From positions 62,001 through 126,000 of the forward strand of contig NZ_VFOO01000001.1 in the NCBI RefSeq assembly GCF_006716115.1: a stretch of DNA of 64,000 bases, given 5' to 3'. The first letter of the stretch is position 1. Every line of letters starts with the position of its first letter. The notes beneath the pieces are model-generated. The model worked only from the letters and a program-made list of their open reading frames with translations, ran no database searches and was not told the DNA's origin. Origin of the DNA: Subtercola boreus (lineage in GTDB: Bacteria > Actinomycetota > Actinomycetes > Actinomycetales > Microbacteriaceae). This document shows, piece after piece, positions 42,531 through 50,364 of the stretch. Both the position numbers and the translations under genes were made by a program.

Positions 42531-43331
42531 ATGGGCAGATTGCTACGGGCTGAGACGCTGAGACCAGACGTCCGGCGGTGGACGGGCATCTCCGCCATCG
42601 CGGTCGCCTCCCTGATGGCGGCCGAGTTCGTGGTGCAGGTCACGACGGTCGGCACCCGCCCCGAACTGTTCGAAGAGGATGCCCTCGCCGCCTTCATGAC
42701 CACAGCGGCGAACCCGACGCTCTTCGTGATCTTCCTCGACACGTTCCTGATGGCGGCGCTGATCGTGTTCCTCGCGAGCTTCCGGCAGCTGATCACGCAC
42801 ACGCGCCACGACATGCAGTGGGTGGCCGACCTCGGCTACGGCGCGGGCCTGGTGTTCGTGGCGATCACGCTGGTCGGCGACGCGATGGATGCCGGAACCG
42901 CCCTCGACGCGATCCACCAGCCGGCCAGCGGCACGGTCATCCGTGCGCTCACCGAGGGGCACATCGTGATGTTCGGCTCCGTCGGCTGTGTGCTGACGGC
43001 GCTGGTCGTCGCGGCGGCGGGGTACGTGACATTCGCTTCGGATGTGCTGCCGCGCTGGACGGGCTGGCTCGCCTTCGCGGTCGCAGCCTCCAACCTCGTC
43101 ACGGTTCCGGCGATCTTCAACGGTACGAGCCCGACCGATCCGTTCTCCGCGGGCGGTGCCGGCGTGACGGCGCTCGCGACGTTCCCGTTCCTGGCCTGGG
43201 TCGCGATCGTGGGGATCGTGACCATCCGCGGACAGCACCACCATGCGGCCAAGCGCACGGCCGCCGCTGTCGGGGTCGCTCTCACGAATCGACCGTCGAT
43301 ACCGCAGAAAGATCTCATAGACGGGTCATAG
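42531..43331 (+). CDS. Integral membrane protein (DUF4386-like)
   Basis: 266 residues with about six hydrophobic segments. ATG at 42531 is preferred over the GTG at 42525 because GGGAGGGAG then sits at the right distance. It has SGTVIRALTEGHIVMFGSVG in the middle and a hydrophilic His-containing C-terminus (GQHHHAAKR). The pattern resembles DUF4386-type membrane proteins of unknown function. It precedes the dioxygenase-like lipoprotein gene by 71 nt. Confidence 0.7.
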   Translation: MGRLLRAETLRPDVRRWTGISAIAVASLMAAEFVVQVTTVGTRPELFEEDALAAFMTTAANPTLFVIFLDTFLMAALIVFLASFRQLITHTRHDMQWVADLGYGAGLVFVAITLVGDAMDAGTALDAIHQPASGTVIRALTEGHIVMFGSVGCVLTALVVAAAGYVTFASDVLPRWTGWLAFAVAASNLVTVPAIFNGTSPTDPFSAGGAGVTALATFPFLAWVAIVGIVTIRGQHHHAAKRTAAAVGVALTNRPSIPQKDLIDGS

Positions 43332-43402
43332 GAGGCGCAGAGAGTTCGCCTAGCCTCATCCGCTTTCCTCATTGGAAGGCAACGATGAGAAGGAGCACAG
43401 GA

Positions 43403-44308
43403 ATGGCTGGGACAGACGAACAGAGCACCGCCGAATGGCGCGACGCGGACGGCAACGAGATCGACGAGGACGACCGCGGGCTGGTCTACGACATCCGCAC
43501 TCTGGTCAACCGCCGCAACGTGCTCGGGCTGTTCGGCGGCGTGGCGGTGGCGTCGCTTCTGGCAGCGTGCTCCAGCCCGGGGTCGTCGACGGCCGCAGGG
43601 ACCGCTGCCGCGACATCCACCCCCACGGCGACGGCGGGGACCGGGGCCGCGACCTCCACGGCCACCGCGACACCCGAGCCAGACCTCACCGAGGTTCCGG
43701 ATGAGACCGCCGGTCCCTACCCGGGTGACGGGTCGAACGGGGTGAACGTGCTCGACGATTCGGGCATCGTGCGGAGCGACATCCGGTCGAGTTTCGGATC
43801 GTCGACCACGACGGCCGCCGGGGTGCCGCTGACCATCCGGCTCACGGTGCGCGACGCCTCGACGGGTGGTGCGCTGGCCGGCGCGGCCGTGTACCTCTGG
43901 CACTGCAACCGGGACGGGGAGTACTCGCTCTACGGATCGGGTCTCACGAACGAGAACTACCTGCGCGGAGTGCAGGAGGTCGGCGCCGACGGCACCGTGT
44001 CGTTCACGTCGATCTATCCGGCGGCGTACTCCGGTCGGTGGCCGCACATCCACTTCGAGGTCTACAAGGATGTCGCGACGGCGGTCGCCTCGGGGCCGAT
44101 CGTCAAGACGTCCCAGATCGCGCTGCCCCAGGAGACCTGCGAGGCGGTCTATGCCACCAGCGGCTACGAGCAGAGCGTGCGGAACCTCGCGTCGACGAGC
44201 CTTGCGAAGGACAACGTCTTCGGCAACGACAGTGGCATCCATCAGATCGCGAGCATGTCGGGATCGGTCGCGGCCGGCTACACGGCAGCGCTCACCATCG
44301 GCGTCTAG
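43403..44308 (+). CDS. Exported intradiol ring-cleavage dioxygenase-like lipoprotein
   Basis: 301 residues. The N-terminus is hydrophilic, then VNRRNVLGLFGGVAVASLLAACSS combines a twin-arginine pair (38-39) with a lipobox (Cys56); a Thr/Ala/Ser linker follows. The catalytic domain has YLWHCNRDGEYSLYGSG and YSGRWPHIHFEVYKDV, the Fe(III)-ligand His region of the protocatechuate/catechol dioxygenase superfamily. Tat export would allow folding with iron inside the cell. The start is ATG 43403, seven nt after AAGGAG. Exported members occur in many actinobacteria; the aromatic substrate is unknown. Confidence 0.85.
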   Translation: MAGTDEQSTAEWRDADGNEIDEDDRGLVYDIRTLVNRRNVLGLFGGVAVASLLAACSSPGSSTAAGTAAATSTPTATAGTGAATSTATATPEPDLTEVPDETAGPYPGDGSNGVNVLDDSGIVRSDIRSSFGSSTTTAAGVPLTIRLTVRDASTGGALAGAAVYLWHCNRDGEYSLYGSGLTNENYLRGVQEVGADGTVSFTSIYPAAYSGRWPHIHFEVYKDVATAVASGPIVKTSQIALPQETCEAVYATSGYEQSVRNLASTSLAKDNVFGNDSGIHQIASMSGSVAAGYTAALTIGV

Positions 44309-44329
44309 CCCGGCCCGCCGCAGACGCAG

Positions 44330-44359
44330 CAGTGCCCCGGCGGGAAGGCCGGGGCACTG
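44330..44359. terminator. Bidirectional hairpin terminator
   Basis: CAGTGCCCCGGC (44330-44341) and GCCGGGGCACTG (44348-44359) form a perfect 12-bp stem with a 6-nt loop, centred between two convergent stop codons. Confidence 0.75.
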
Positions 44360-44385
44360 GGATCACGCGGGGGAGCGGAGGCGAA

Positions 44386-45159
44386 TCAGGCCTCGCTCAT
44401 CACAGCGTTCTCGGCCTGGCCGCGGGCCGCGAGGGCGGCGGCACGGGCGGCGAGACGGCGGGACTGCTCGGCCTGCCCGGCGTCGAGCACATCCTGCGGA
44501 ACCTCGACGCTCTCGACGTGGTTCACACCGTTGTACTTCTCGATGTAGGCGTCGAGCTCGGGGCCCGACTCCCACGACGTGATGAGGCAGTAGCGCGGGT
44601 CGGGGCCCGGGTGGGTCGCGGCGTGCCACAGGCGCTGGGTGTCGACGATCAGCTGCGCGCCGGCGGGCAGCGCGATGCGGGTCTCGCCCTGAGGGTCGGT
44701 GCGGTTCTCGCGCAGCACGAAGAAGCTGGTCGCGTCGTCGGTCAGGTTGAAGAAGCCGCGCACGACCCAGCCCGTGCCGTCGGGGTTCAGGCGGTTGTTG
44801 TCGTCCTGGTGGAGGTTGTAGAGGGTGTCGGCATACTCGTTCGGCTGCAGCTCGATGACGCGGCAGCGACCGACGTTGGCACCCGGCTCCTGCGCGCGAC
44901 GCGTCAGGTTCGGGGCCTTCTCGATCTGGGAGTCGATCCACACGCCGTCTTTGTCGGTGCGCGGCGGCTTGTGGTTCCAGAAGCCGTTGCACTCGATCGC
45001 TCCGAAGGCACTGGCGAGAGGAGCGAAGCGGGTGTCACCCGACGACTTCCAGTCGTTGTATTCGATGTCCAGCCACTCTTTCGGGTCGAGTTCCTGGTTG
45101 TAGCGGTCGAGCACTACGTAGCCAGTTTCTTCCAGAGCGGCGGATTTTATGTATCCCAT
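44386..45159 (-). CDS. Putative 2OG-Fe(II) oxygenase-like protein, iron-box regulated
   Basis: 257 residues. LHQDDNNRLNPDG gives the pair His117-x-Asp119, LIVDTQRLWHAATHPG the distal His179, and DPRYCLITSW Arg189 at the spacing expected for 2-oxoglutarate binding. FFNLTDDATSFFVLREN lies between, as in double-stranded beta-helix oxygenases. I infer the family from this pattern; overall similarity to a named enzyme is not recognised. The C-terminus is an Ala/Arg-rich helix. A good DtxR/IdeR box lies at 45206-45224, so the gene should be repressed when iron is plentiful. AAAGGG precedes the ATG. Confidence 0.68.
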   Translation of the reverse strand: MGYIKSAALEETGYVVLDRYNQELDPKEWLDIEYNDWKSSGDTRFAPLASAFGAIECNGFWNHKPPRTDKDGVWIDSQIEKAPNLTRRAQEPGANVGRCRVIELQPNEYADTLYNLHQDDNNRLNPDGTGWVVRGFFNLTDDATSFFVLRENRTDPQGETRIALPAGAQLIVDTQRLWHAATHPGPDPRYCLITSWESGPELDAYIEKYNGVNHVESVEVPQDVLDAGQAEQSRRLAARAAALAARGQAENAVMSEA

Positions 45160-45205
45160 GGTGAGATCTTGCCCTTTCGTCTTGGACCAGCACGTTTTAA
45201 CAGGT

Positions 45206-45224
45206 CCAGGTTAGGTCAGCCTAA
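45206..45224. promoter_or_regulatory. DtxR/IdeR-type iron box
   Basis: CCAGGTTAGGTCAGCCTAA matches the consensus TTAGGTTAGGCTAACCTAA at 14 of 19 positions. It lies 47-65 bp upstream of the minus-strand oxygenase-like gene and 56 bp upstream of the DUF262 gene. Confidence 0.7.
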
Positions 45225-45266
45225 CATCCGGCCCCTGCGTGGGCCATGGGCTGCGCAGGGTGTCTG

Positions 45267-45272
45267 TACGAT
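45267..45272 (+). promoter_or_regulatory. -10 box TACGAT, leaderless start predicted
   Basis: Seven nt before the ATG at 45280. Confidence 0.55.
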
Positions 45273-45279
45273 CGGAACC

Positions 45280-47367
45280 ATGTCCAGCGCCACCAACGTC
45301 GAAGCCACGGCGGTCAACACCGTGCAGTGGCTCTCCGCCCCCCAGACGTCGATCGTCGTTCCGGTGTACCAGCGCCAGTACCGGTGGGACATCGGCGGGT
45401 GCGAGCAGTTGCTCGCAGACATCCGTGCGGTGGCCGATTCGGATGACCGGCAGAGGCACTTCATCGGATCGATCCTCTCGACGGCCGCGGGTGAGGATGC
45501 TCCGCGTTCGGATTCGGCGGACGAACTGGTGCTGATCGACGGCCAGCAGCGCATCACGACGCTGATGCTCCTCGTCGCAGCCCTCCACCACACGGTGCTG
45601 CAGGAAGCGCGGCAGTCGCCCGACGCGCCGGACGAGAACCCCGCACTGGCCCGTGAACTCAAGGCCGTGCTCGTACGGGCATCCGACCCGGATCGCACGA
45701 AACTCCGCCCGCACCGGGCCTGGGCCGACGTCTTCGAGAGCGTCGTGCTCGACCGCCGCAGCGCAGGCGACCAGCTGGGCGATTCACGTTTCGACGACAA
45801 CTACGCGTTCTTCCGCAGCCAGGTGCTGGTCGATGAGGTGCCGCGCATCTGGCGGGGGCTGCAGAAGCTCGAGCACGTCGCGATCACGCTCGGCGCCGAC
45901 GCGAACGCTCAGCAGATCTTCGAGAGCCTGAACTCCACGGGCGAACCGCTCCTCGACCACGAGCTGATCCACAACTACGTACTTATGGGTCTCTCACACG
46001 CGGAGCAGAGCGAGATCGAGGACACCTACTGGCTGCCGATCGAGCAGAACACCGGGGAATCGATCGCCAGCTTCTGGCGCCACTATCTTGTGATGATCAC
46101 CGGTCGTGAGGTCGCGGTGGCGGGCGGTCGCGGGGTCTACGACGCCTTCCGGCAGCAGTTCCCCCGGCTCGACCTCGACACCCTGCGCCTGCGGGCGGCC
46201 GAGTGGCGGGAGCTCTCCGCGGACTATCGCGTGCTGCTCGACCCGTCGCTGGCCCCCGACCCGGGCATCGCCCGGCAGCTCACCTTCCTCAACACGTTCG
46301 GGCGGGGTTCGTATCCGCTCGCCCTCCGGGCATACCGGGACTGGTCGCGCGGAGAGACCACGGCCGCTGTGCTCACCGGGGTGCTCGAGCACATCCAGTC
46401 GCTCCTCCTCCGCCGCACCGTGGTGGGGATCGGCACCGAGCGTGTCGTCGCGCGTCTCTGCCGCGCCCGCGAACTCGGGCCCGAGGCCCTCGTTCTGGCA
46501 ATCGCCCGCATCACCCCGTCCGACGAGCGGGTGCGCGTGGCGCTGAAGTTCAGCGACCTGCCGCACCCCGGCTACGTGCTCGGTCGGATCGCCGACCGCA
46601 CCGGGCGGGGAACGGATGCCGCGGGGGGCGGCCTCTCCGGCCTCTCCGGGTTCGACGTGGAGAACATCTTCCCGCTCTCCCCGCCCGACACGTGGAGCGG
46701 TGACGGCACGCGCGCGTGGACCGACTACACCGACGACGAGCAGAACAGCCACCGCGCCCTCGCGCAGACCCTCGGCAACCTGGCGCTGATCGAGCAGCCC
46801 CTCGCCGAGCGGGCCGTCGACCGGTCGTTCCCGGTCAAGCGTGCGCTCTACGCAGGCAGCGACATCCTCACCACCGCTGAACTCGCCGAGGCGACCGAAT
46901 GGGGCACGGCAGCCATAGCCCGGCGTACCGCCCGCCTCACCGAGGTCTTCCTCGAGGTCTGGGCACGCCCGGCCGCCGTCGGGATCGACGACGACGGTCT
47001 CACGCCGATCCTCGATGCGGCGCGGAGGCGCGGCTGGCCGCGCGGGTGGGAGCGCGAGTTCGAATACGTCGAGTACCGCGGCGAGCACTGGGAGGTCTAC
47101 GACGTCAAATACCTCTTCAACCGCATCTTCAAGCGGCTGTGGGCGGATGCCCGGGAGAGTGTCGTCGCGTTCAGCGCTCGCCGAGGCGGCCCGATCTACG
47201 AATCCCAGGCGTGGAACGGCCACTGGGACGCCCTCGACGAATCCCACTACCTCTACATGGGCTGGGATTCGAAGTACATGTTGACCGCCCTGCAGGGCGT
47301 ACTCGACGAAGCGGGCATCGCGGCCGAGGTCTTCGTCAAGTACTCCTACATCGGCGCGGTCATGTAG
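45280..47367 (+). CDS. DUF262/DUF1524 (GmrSD-like) protein with altered nuclease motif
   Basis: 695 residues. The N-terminal DUF262 domain has VPVYQRQYRWD (28-38) and the ParB-like IDGQQR (86-91), used for nucleotide binding and hydrolysis in GmrSD/BrxU-type restriction systems. The DUF1524 region normally carries an EHIxPQ-type His-Me finger; here it reads VENIFPLSP, so the key His is Asn462. The downstream LGNLALIEQ is kept. About 150 residues follow (DVKYLFNRIFKRLWADARE...). The protein may therefore bind modified DNA without cutting, or use another site. Coding starts directly behind a -10 box. Confidence 0.85.
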   Translation: MSSATNVEATAVNTVQWLSAPQTSIVVPVYQRQYRWDIGGCEQLLADIRAVADSDDRQRHFIGSILSTAAGEDAPRSDSADELVLIDGQQRITTLMLLVAALHHTVLQEARQSPDAPDENPALARELKAVLVRASDPDRTKLRPHRAWADVFESVVLDRRSAGDQLGDSRFDDNYAFFRSQVLVDEVPRIWRGLQKLEHVAITLGADANAQQIFESLNSTGEPLLDHELIHNYVLMGLSHAEQSEIEDTYWLPIEQNTGESIASFWRHYLVMITGREVAVAGGRGVYDAFRQQFPRLDLDTLRLRAAEWRELSADYRVLLDPSLAPDPGIARQLTFLNTFGRGSYPLALRAYRDWSRGETTAAVLTGVLEHIQSLLLRRTVVGIGTERVVARLCRARELGPEALVLAIARITPSDERVRVALKFSDLPHPGYVLGRIADRTGRGTDAAGGGLSGLSGFDVENIFPLSPPDTWSGDGTRAWTDYTDDEQNSHRALAQTLGNLALIEQPLAERAVDRSFPVKRALYAGSDILTTAELAEATEWGTAAIARRTARLTEVFLEVWARPAAVGIDDDGLTPILDAARRRGWPRGWEREFEYVEYRGEHWEVYDVKYLFNRIFKRLWADARESVVAFSARRGGPIYESQAWNGHWDALDESHYLYMGWDSKYMLTALQGVLDEAGIAAEVFVKYSYIGAVM

Positions 47368-47480
47368 CGCTGCGCTTGCGCCGCCAGTCTGCTTGATATA
47401 TGCTCAATATGTCTTCTGTAGTAGCGGAAGAAAGTGAGCTCGGTAGCCTTCCGGACGGTCGGCGTGCCGAGCTTCGCGCT

Positions 47481-47690
47481 TTAACGTGACAGATCTTGCA
47501 CGTCTTCGATGAGTGGTGCGATCCGGGACTTCCACTCGCCTCCTTCCTTCACCATGTGAACTCGAGCCTGGCCACTCTTTCGAAGCTTCGCGACCTCTCG
47601 ACGAAGCTTCTGGATGTCCCGGTGTGACACAGTCGCTGCTGCAACGGTGTAGCCGCGGGTCTTGCTTTCGTCTATGAAGACGGTGTCCAT
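47481..47690 (-). pseudogene. DUF3800-like protein, N-terminal fragment
   Basis: 69 residues beginning MDTVFIDESKTRGYTVAAAT and containing RREVAKLRKSGQARVHMVKE. This is the start of a family of roughly 200-residue proteins with a D-E-S motif, probably an RNase H-like fold related to DUF3800. The frame ends at VQDLSR after about one third of the expected length. The surrounding 47370-47720 has lower GC than its neighbours and no matching C-terminal part. It is a remnant or a very short version. Nothing else is supported in the gap to 47801. Confidence 0.5.
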
Positions 47691-47789
47691 GACTCCCTTG
47701 TCGCTTTAATGAGTATCAGTCGACTATATCTCTGGACGGCGTGTTGCCCTGACAGGGCCCGGCGGGTGCGCGGGCGCGCTGGTGCGGCG

Positions 47790-47795
47790 CATAAT
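47790..47795 (+). promoter_or_regulatory. -10 box CATAAT, leaderless start predicted
   Basis: Six nt before the ATG at 47802; one mismatch from TATAAT. Confidence 0.5.
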
Positions 47796-47801
47796 GGGCT
47801 C

Positions 47802-48161
47802 ATGCTCACAGGCCGCCAGCTCCCCGACTCCCACATCTTCGAGATCGACTACGCGGGCGCGGTCGACGCTGCCGAGTTCGAGGCGCTGCGCGACGCGCTC
47901 TCGGCGTTCCTTGACGCGAACGATCCGGCGGACATCCTCGGCATCTACTCCGACATCGACCTCACGAAGATCGAGCCGAAAGCGCTCTGGGAGGACCTGA
48001 AGTCGGCGGGGCTGGAGAAGAAGGTGCGCCGGGCGGCGCTGCTGACCGGTTCGCTGATGCTGAAGACGCTGGCGAAGGGCGCGAGCCACTTCATCCAGGC
48101 CGATGTGCGGGTGTTCGGCCTCGACGAGCGCGACGCGGCGCTGGAGTGGCTGAACTCGTAG
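47802..48161 (+). CDS. SpoIIAA-like (STAS-fold) protein
   Basis: 119 residues. HIFEIDYAGAVDAAEFEALR, ILGIYSDIDLTKIEPKALWE and ADVRVFGLDERDAALEWLNS match the SpoIIAA-like DUF3478 family, which has a STAS-type alpha/beta fold and is often found as a stress-related or lipid-binding single-domain protein. The function is unproven. The promoter is directly in front of the ATG. Confidence 0.82.
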   Translation: MLTGRQLPDSHIFEIDYAGAVDAAEFEALRDALSAFLDANDPADILGIYSDIDLTKIEPKALWEDLKSAGLEKKVRRAALLTGSLMLKTLAKGASHFIQADVRVFGLDERDAALEWLNS

Positions 48162-48232
48162 GCCGACGACGGGGGGTGACGCGGGCGGCCCGCGTCTCGT
48201 AGGCTCGGAGGCGAGCGAGGTCTGGAGCACGG

Positions 48233-49213
48233 GTGAACGGGATCGAAGAGGTTCTCGAGCAGTTCGCCGCCGCGGCCGGAGTGACGGCCGACGAGGTGAA
48301 GGCGCACAGGGCGCTGCGCGACCGGGTCGCCGACGTGCTGACGGGTGACATCGCGGGCGGCGTCGGCCGGGGCGCGATCGAGGTGCTGCGGCTGGTCGAT
48401 GCGGGGTCGTTCCGGCATGGCACTGCGGTTCGGGGCGCGAGCCGGTTCGACGTGTTCGTCGTGCAGGGCGGCGCGCGGCCGAAGTCGCTCGCGCGGGTGC
48501 TGCAGGGCATCCGTGCGGCCGTTCAGGATGCCCTGCCCGACCTGTCCGTGAGTACGACGTCCGACTCGGTGCTGGTCGACGCGCCCACAGCCGACCGCGA
48601 GCGCGAGGCCCGCGCTGGTGCCGACGCCCGCACTGGCGCTGACGCCCGCTCCGGCATCGACGCCCGGAGCGCAGACGCCCCAGTTGCCGTGCGGCTGCGG
48701 CTCATCCCTGCGGTGGAGGCCCCGGACGACGCCGGCAGCGCGGTGGTCGCGATCCCCGATGCGGCGAGACGCTGGGTTCTGAACCGGCCCGGCGCCCGGG
48801 AGCAGCTGATCGACCGGATCGACGACTCGCACCTCCGCTCGCTTATCCGGCTGCTCCTCGTCTGGAAGCACGTGAACCGGGTGCCCGTCTCGTCGTACTA
48901 CCTGGAGACGGCCGTGGTGCGCCAGGCCCTCCGGCAGCCGTCGTTCAATCTGCTCTGGGACCTCTGCTGGGCCTTCGAGCAACTCGCCCACGACGATCTG
49001 GTGGGCCTGCCCGACCTGTCGAGCCCGTCGCAGGTGCAGAAGGTGCGCGCGGCCGAGACCCTCGGCCGGCGGATCGAGGCGCAGGGCCCGATCGACGAGG
49101 CAGCCGTGCACGCCCGCGAGGCCGTGAACGCGTACCTCGACGACGACCGCCCGGTGGTGGATGCCCGGCTCACCGAACTCTTCGGCCCGAGTTTCGCGAC
49201 CTTCGACCGCTGA
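48233..49213 (+). CDS. Nucleotidyltransferase-like protein with degenerate active site
   Basis: 326 residues from GTG 48233. The N-terminal part resembles the OAS/CD-NTase fold: DAGSFRHGTAVRGASRFDVFVV fits the GSxxxGTxxxxxSDxD pattern. However, the first catalytic Asp is Arg71, with only Asp73 left, and the third-Asp strand reads VRLRLIPAVE in place of a vDlvP motif. Between them is a repeat insertion (residues about 125-148, DARTGADARSGIDARS). The C-terminal helices LIRLLLVWKHVNRVPVSSYY are like those of the OAS-type helical domain. TAGGCT (48199-48204) gives a short leader. It may be an inactive relative or a sensor; the family call is inferred from motifs. Confidence 0.6.
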   Translation: MNGIEEVLEQFAAAAGVTADEVKAHRALRDRVADVLTGDIAGGVGRGAIEVLRLVDAGSFRHGTAVRGASRFDVFVVQGGARPKSLARVLQGIRAAVQDALPDLSVSTTSDSVLVDAPTADREREARAGADARTGADARSGIDARSADAPVAVRLRLIPAVEAPDDAGSAVVAIPDAARRWVLNRPGAREQLIDRIDDSHLRSLIRLLLVWKHVNRVPVSSYYLETAVVRQALRQPSFNLLWDLCWAFEQLAHDDLVGLPDLSSPSQVQKVRAAETLGRRIEAQGPIDEAAVHAREAVNAYLDDDRPVVDARLTELFGPSFATFDR

Positions 49214-49315
49214 CGCACCCCGCCGCCTCGTCCCGCCCATCGCCCGCCGCCGTGCGGGCATGCAGCTGGCGCGGGCGGGCGGGCTCGCGGGCAGGCGGGG
49301 CCGGCGCGGGCCGGG

Positions 49316-50362
49316 TCAGGCCGCGGGCAGGGCGGCGCGCGCCGCCTCGAACGAGGCGAGCCGCCCGGCGGCGGTGGGCGCGAGCGGTTGCGCGACGACG
49401 GTGGTCACGCCCGAGGCGGCGAGGGCGGCGAGCCGTTCCTGCACCCGGGACTCCGTTCCGATCAGCGATGAGGCCAGCACCAGGTCTTCGGGGACCGCAT
49501 CCGCTGCCGCCGCCTTCTCGCCGGCGAGGTACAGCTCCTGCACGCGCGCGGCCTCGTCGGCATAGCCGTAGCGCACGGCCAGGTCGTTGTAGAAGTTGGC
49601 GCCGCGGGCGCCCATTCCGCCGAGGTAGAGGGCCATGCGCTGGCGGTAGGCCTCGAGCATCCGGTCGCCGTCGTCGCCGACGTACAGGGGCAGGCCGACG
49701 ATGACGTCGAGCGGGCCGAGCGCGGGGTCGCGGAGTGCGGCGCCCGCCTGCAACGACGCTCCCCAGGCGGCGGAGGCCCGTTCGGGGTGGTAGAGGAACG
49801 GCAGCCAACCGTCGGCGATTTCGGCAGTCTGTTCCACGGCGCGGGGCGCGAGGGCGGCGATCGCCACGGGAATGGATGATCGCACAGGCCGATTGATCAG
49901 TTTGAGAGGTTTCCCGAGCCCGGTGCCCTGCCCCTCCGCGAGCGGAACGGTGTAGTTGCGTCCCGAGTGCGCCAGCGGCTCGCGGCGCCAGACCGACCGG
50001 CAGATCTCTACCGTCTCCCGCAGGTGGCCGAGCGGCCGCTGGAACGGCACGCCATGGAAACCTTCGATGACCTGCGGGCCCGAGCTGCCGAGCCCGAGCT
50101 CGAAGCGGCCGCCGGAGACGGAGTCGAGCCCGGCCGCGGTCATCGCGAGCAGGGCGGGCGTGCGCGAGTAGATCGGCAGGATGCTCGACATCAGCGTGAC
50201 GGTGCTCGTGATCGCGGCGAGGTAGCCGAGGCGGCTGACGGCGTCGAACGAGTACGCCTCGGAGACGGCGATCACGTCGGCTCCCGCGCGTTCGAAGCCC
50301 TGCACCTCGATGGCGGCGCCGGTGAAGTCTTCGGCGTAGTCGATGGTGATGCCGAGTCTCAT
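49316..50362 (-). CDS. LLM class flavin/F420-dependent oxidoreductase
   Basis: 348 residues, luciferase-like fold: MRLGITIDYAEDFTGAAIEV, GADVIAVSEAYSFDAVSRLG, SGGRFELGLGSSGPQVIEGF (phosphate-binding loop) and PVAIAALAPRAVEQTAEIAD, typical of F420-dependent LLM proteins. The ATG at 50362 is preceded by AAGGAGTG. It lies only 2 nt after the ltrA-like stop and is last in a six-gene run. The substrate is unknown. Confidence 0.85.
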   Translation of the reverse strand: MRLGITIDYAEDFTGAAIEVQGFERAGADVIAVSEAYSFDAVSRLGYLAAITSTVTLMSSILPIYSRTPALLAMTAAGLDSVSGGRFELGLGSSGPQVIEGFHGVPFQRPLGHLRETVEICRSVWRREPLAHSGRNYTVPLAEGQGTGLGKPLKLINRPVRSSIPVAIAALAPRAVEQTAEIADGWLPFLYHPERASAAWGASLQAGAALRDPALGPLDVIVGLPLYVGDDGDRMLEAYRQRMALYLGGMGARGANFYNDLAVRYGYADEAARVQELYLAGEKAAAADAVPEDLVLASSLIGTESRVQERLAALAASGVTTVVAQPLAPTAAGRLASFEAARAALPAA

Positions 50363-50364
50363 GC

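Noticed and set aside
47368-47480. Search for a tRNA gene or attachment site in the AT-richer gap
   Set aside because: No cloverleaf-compatible arms, no CCA-type end and no flanking direct repeat were found.
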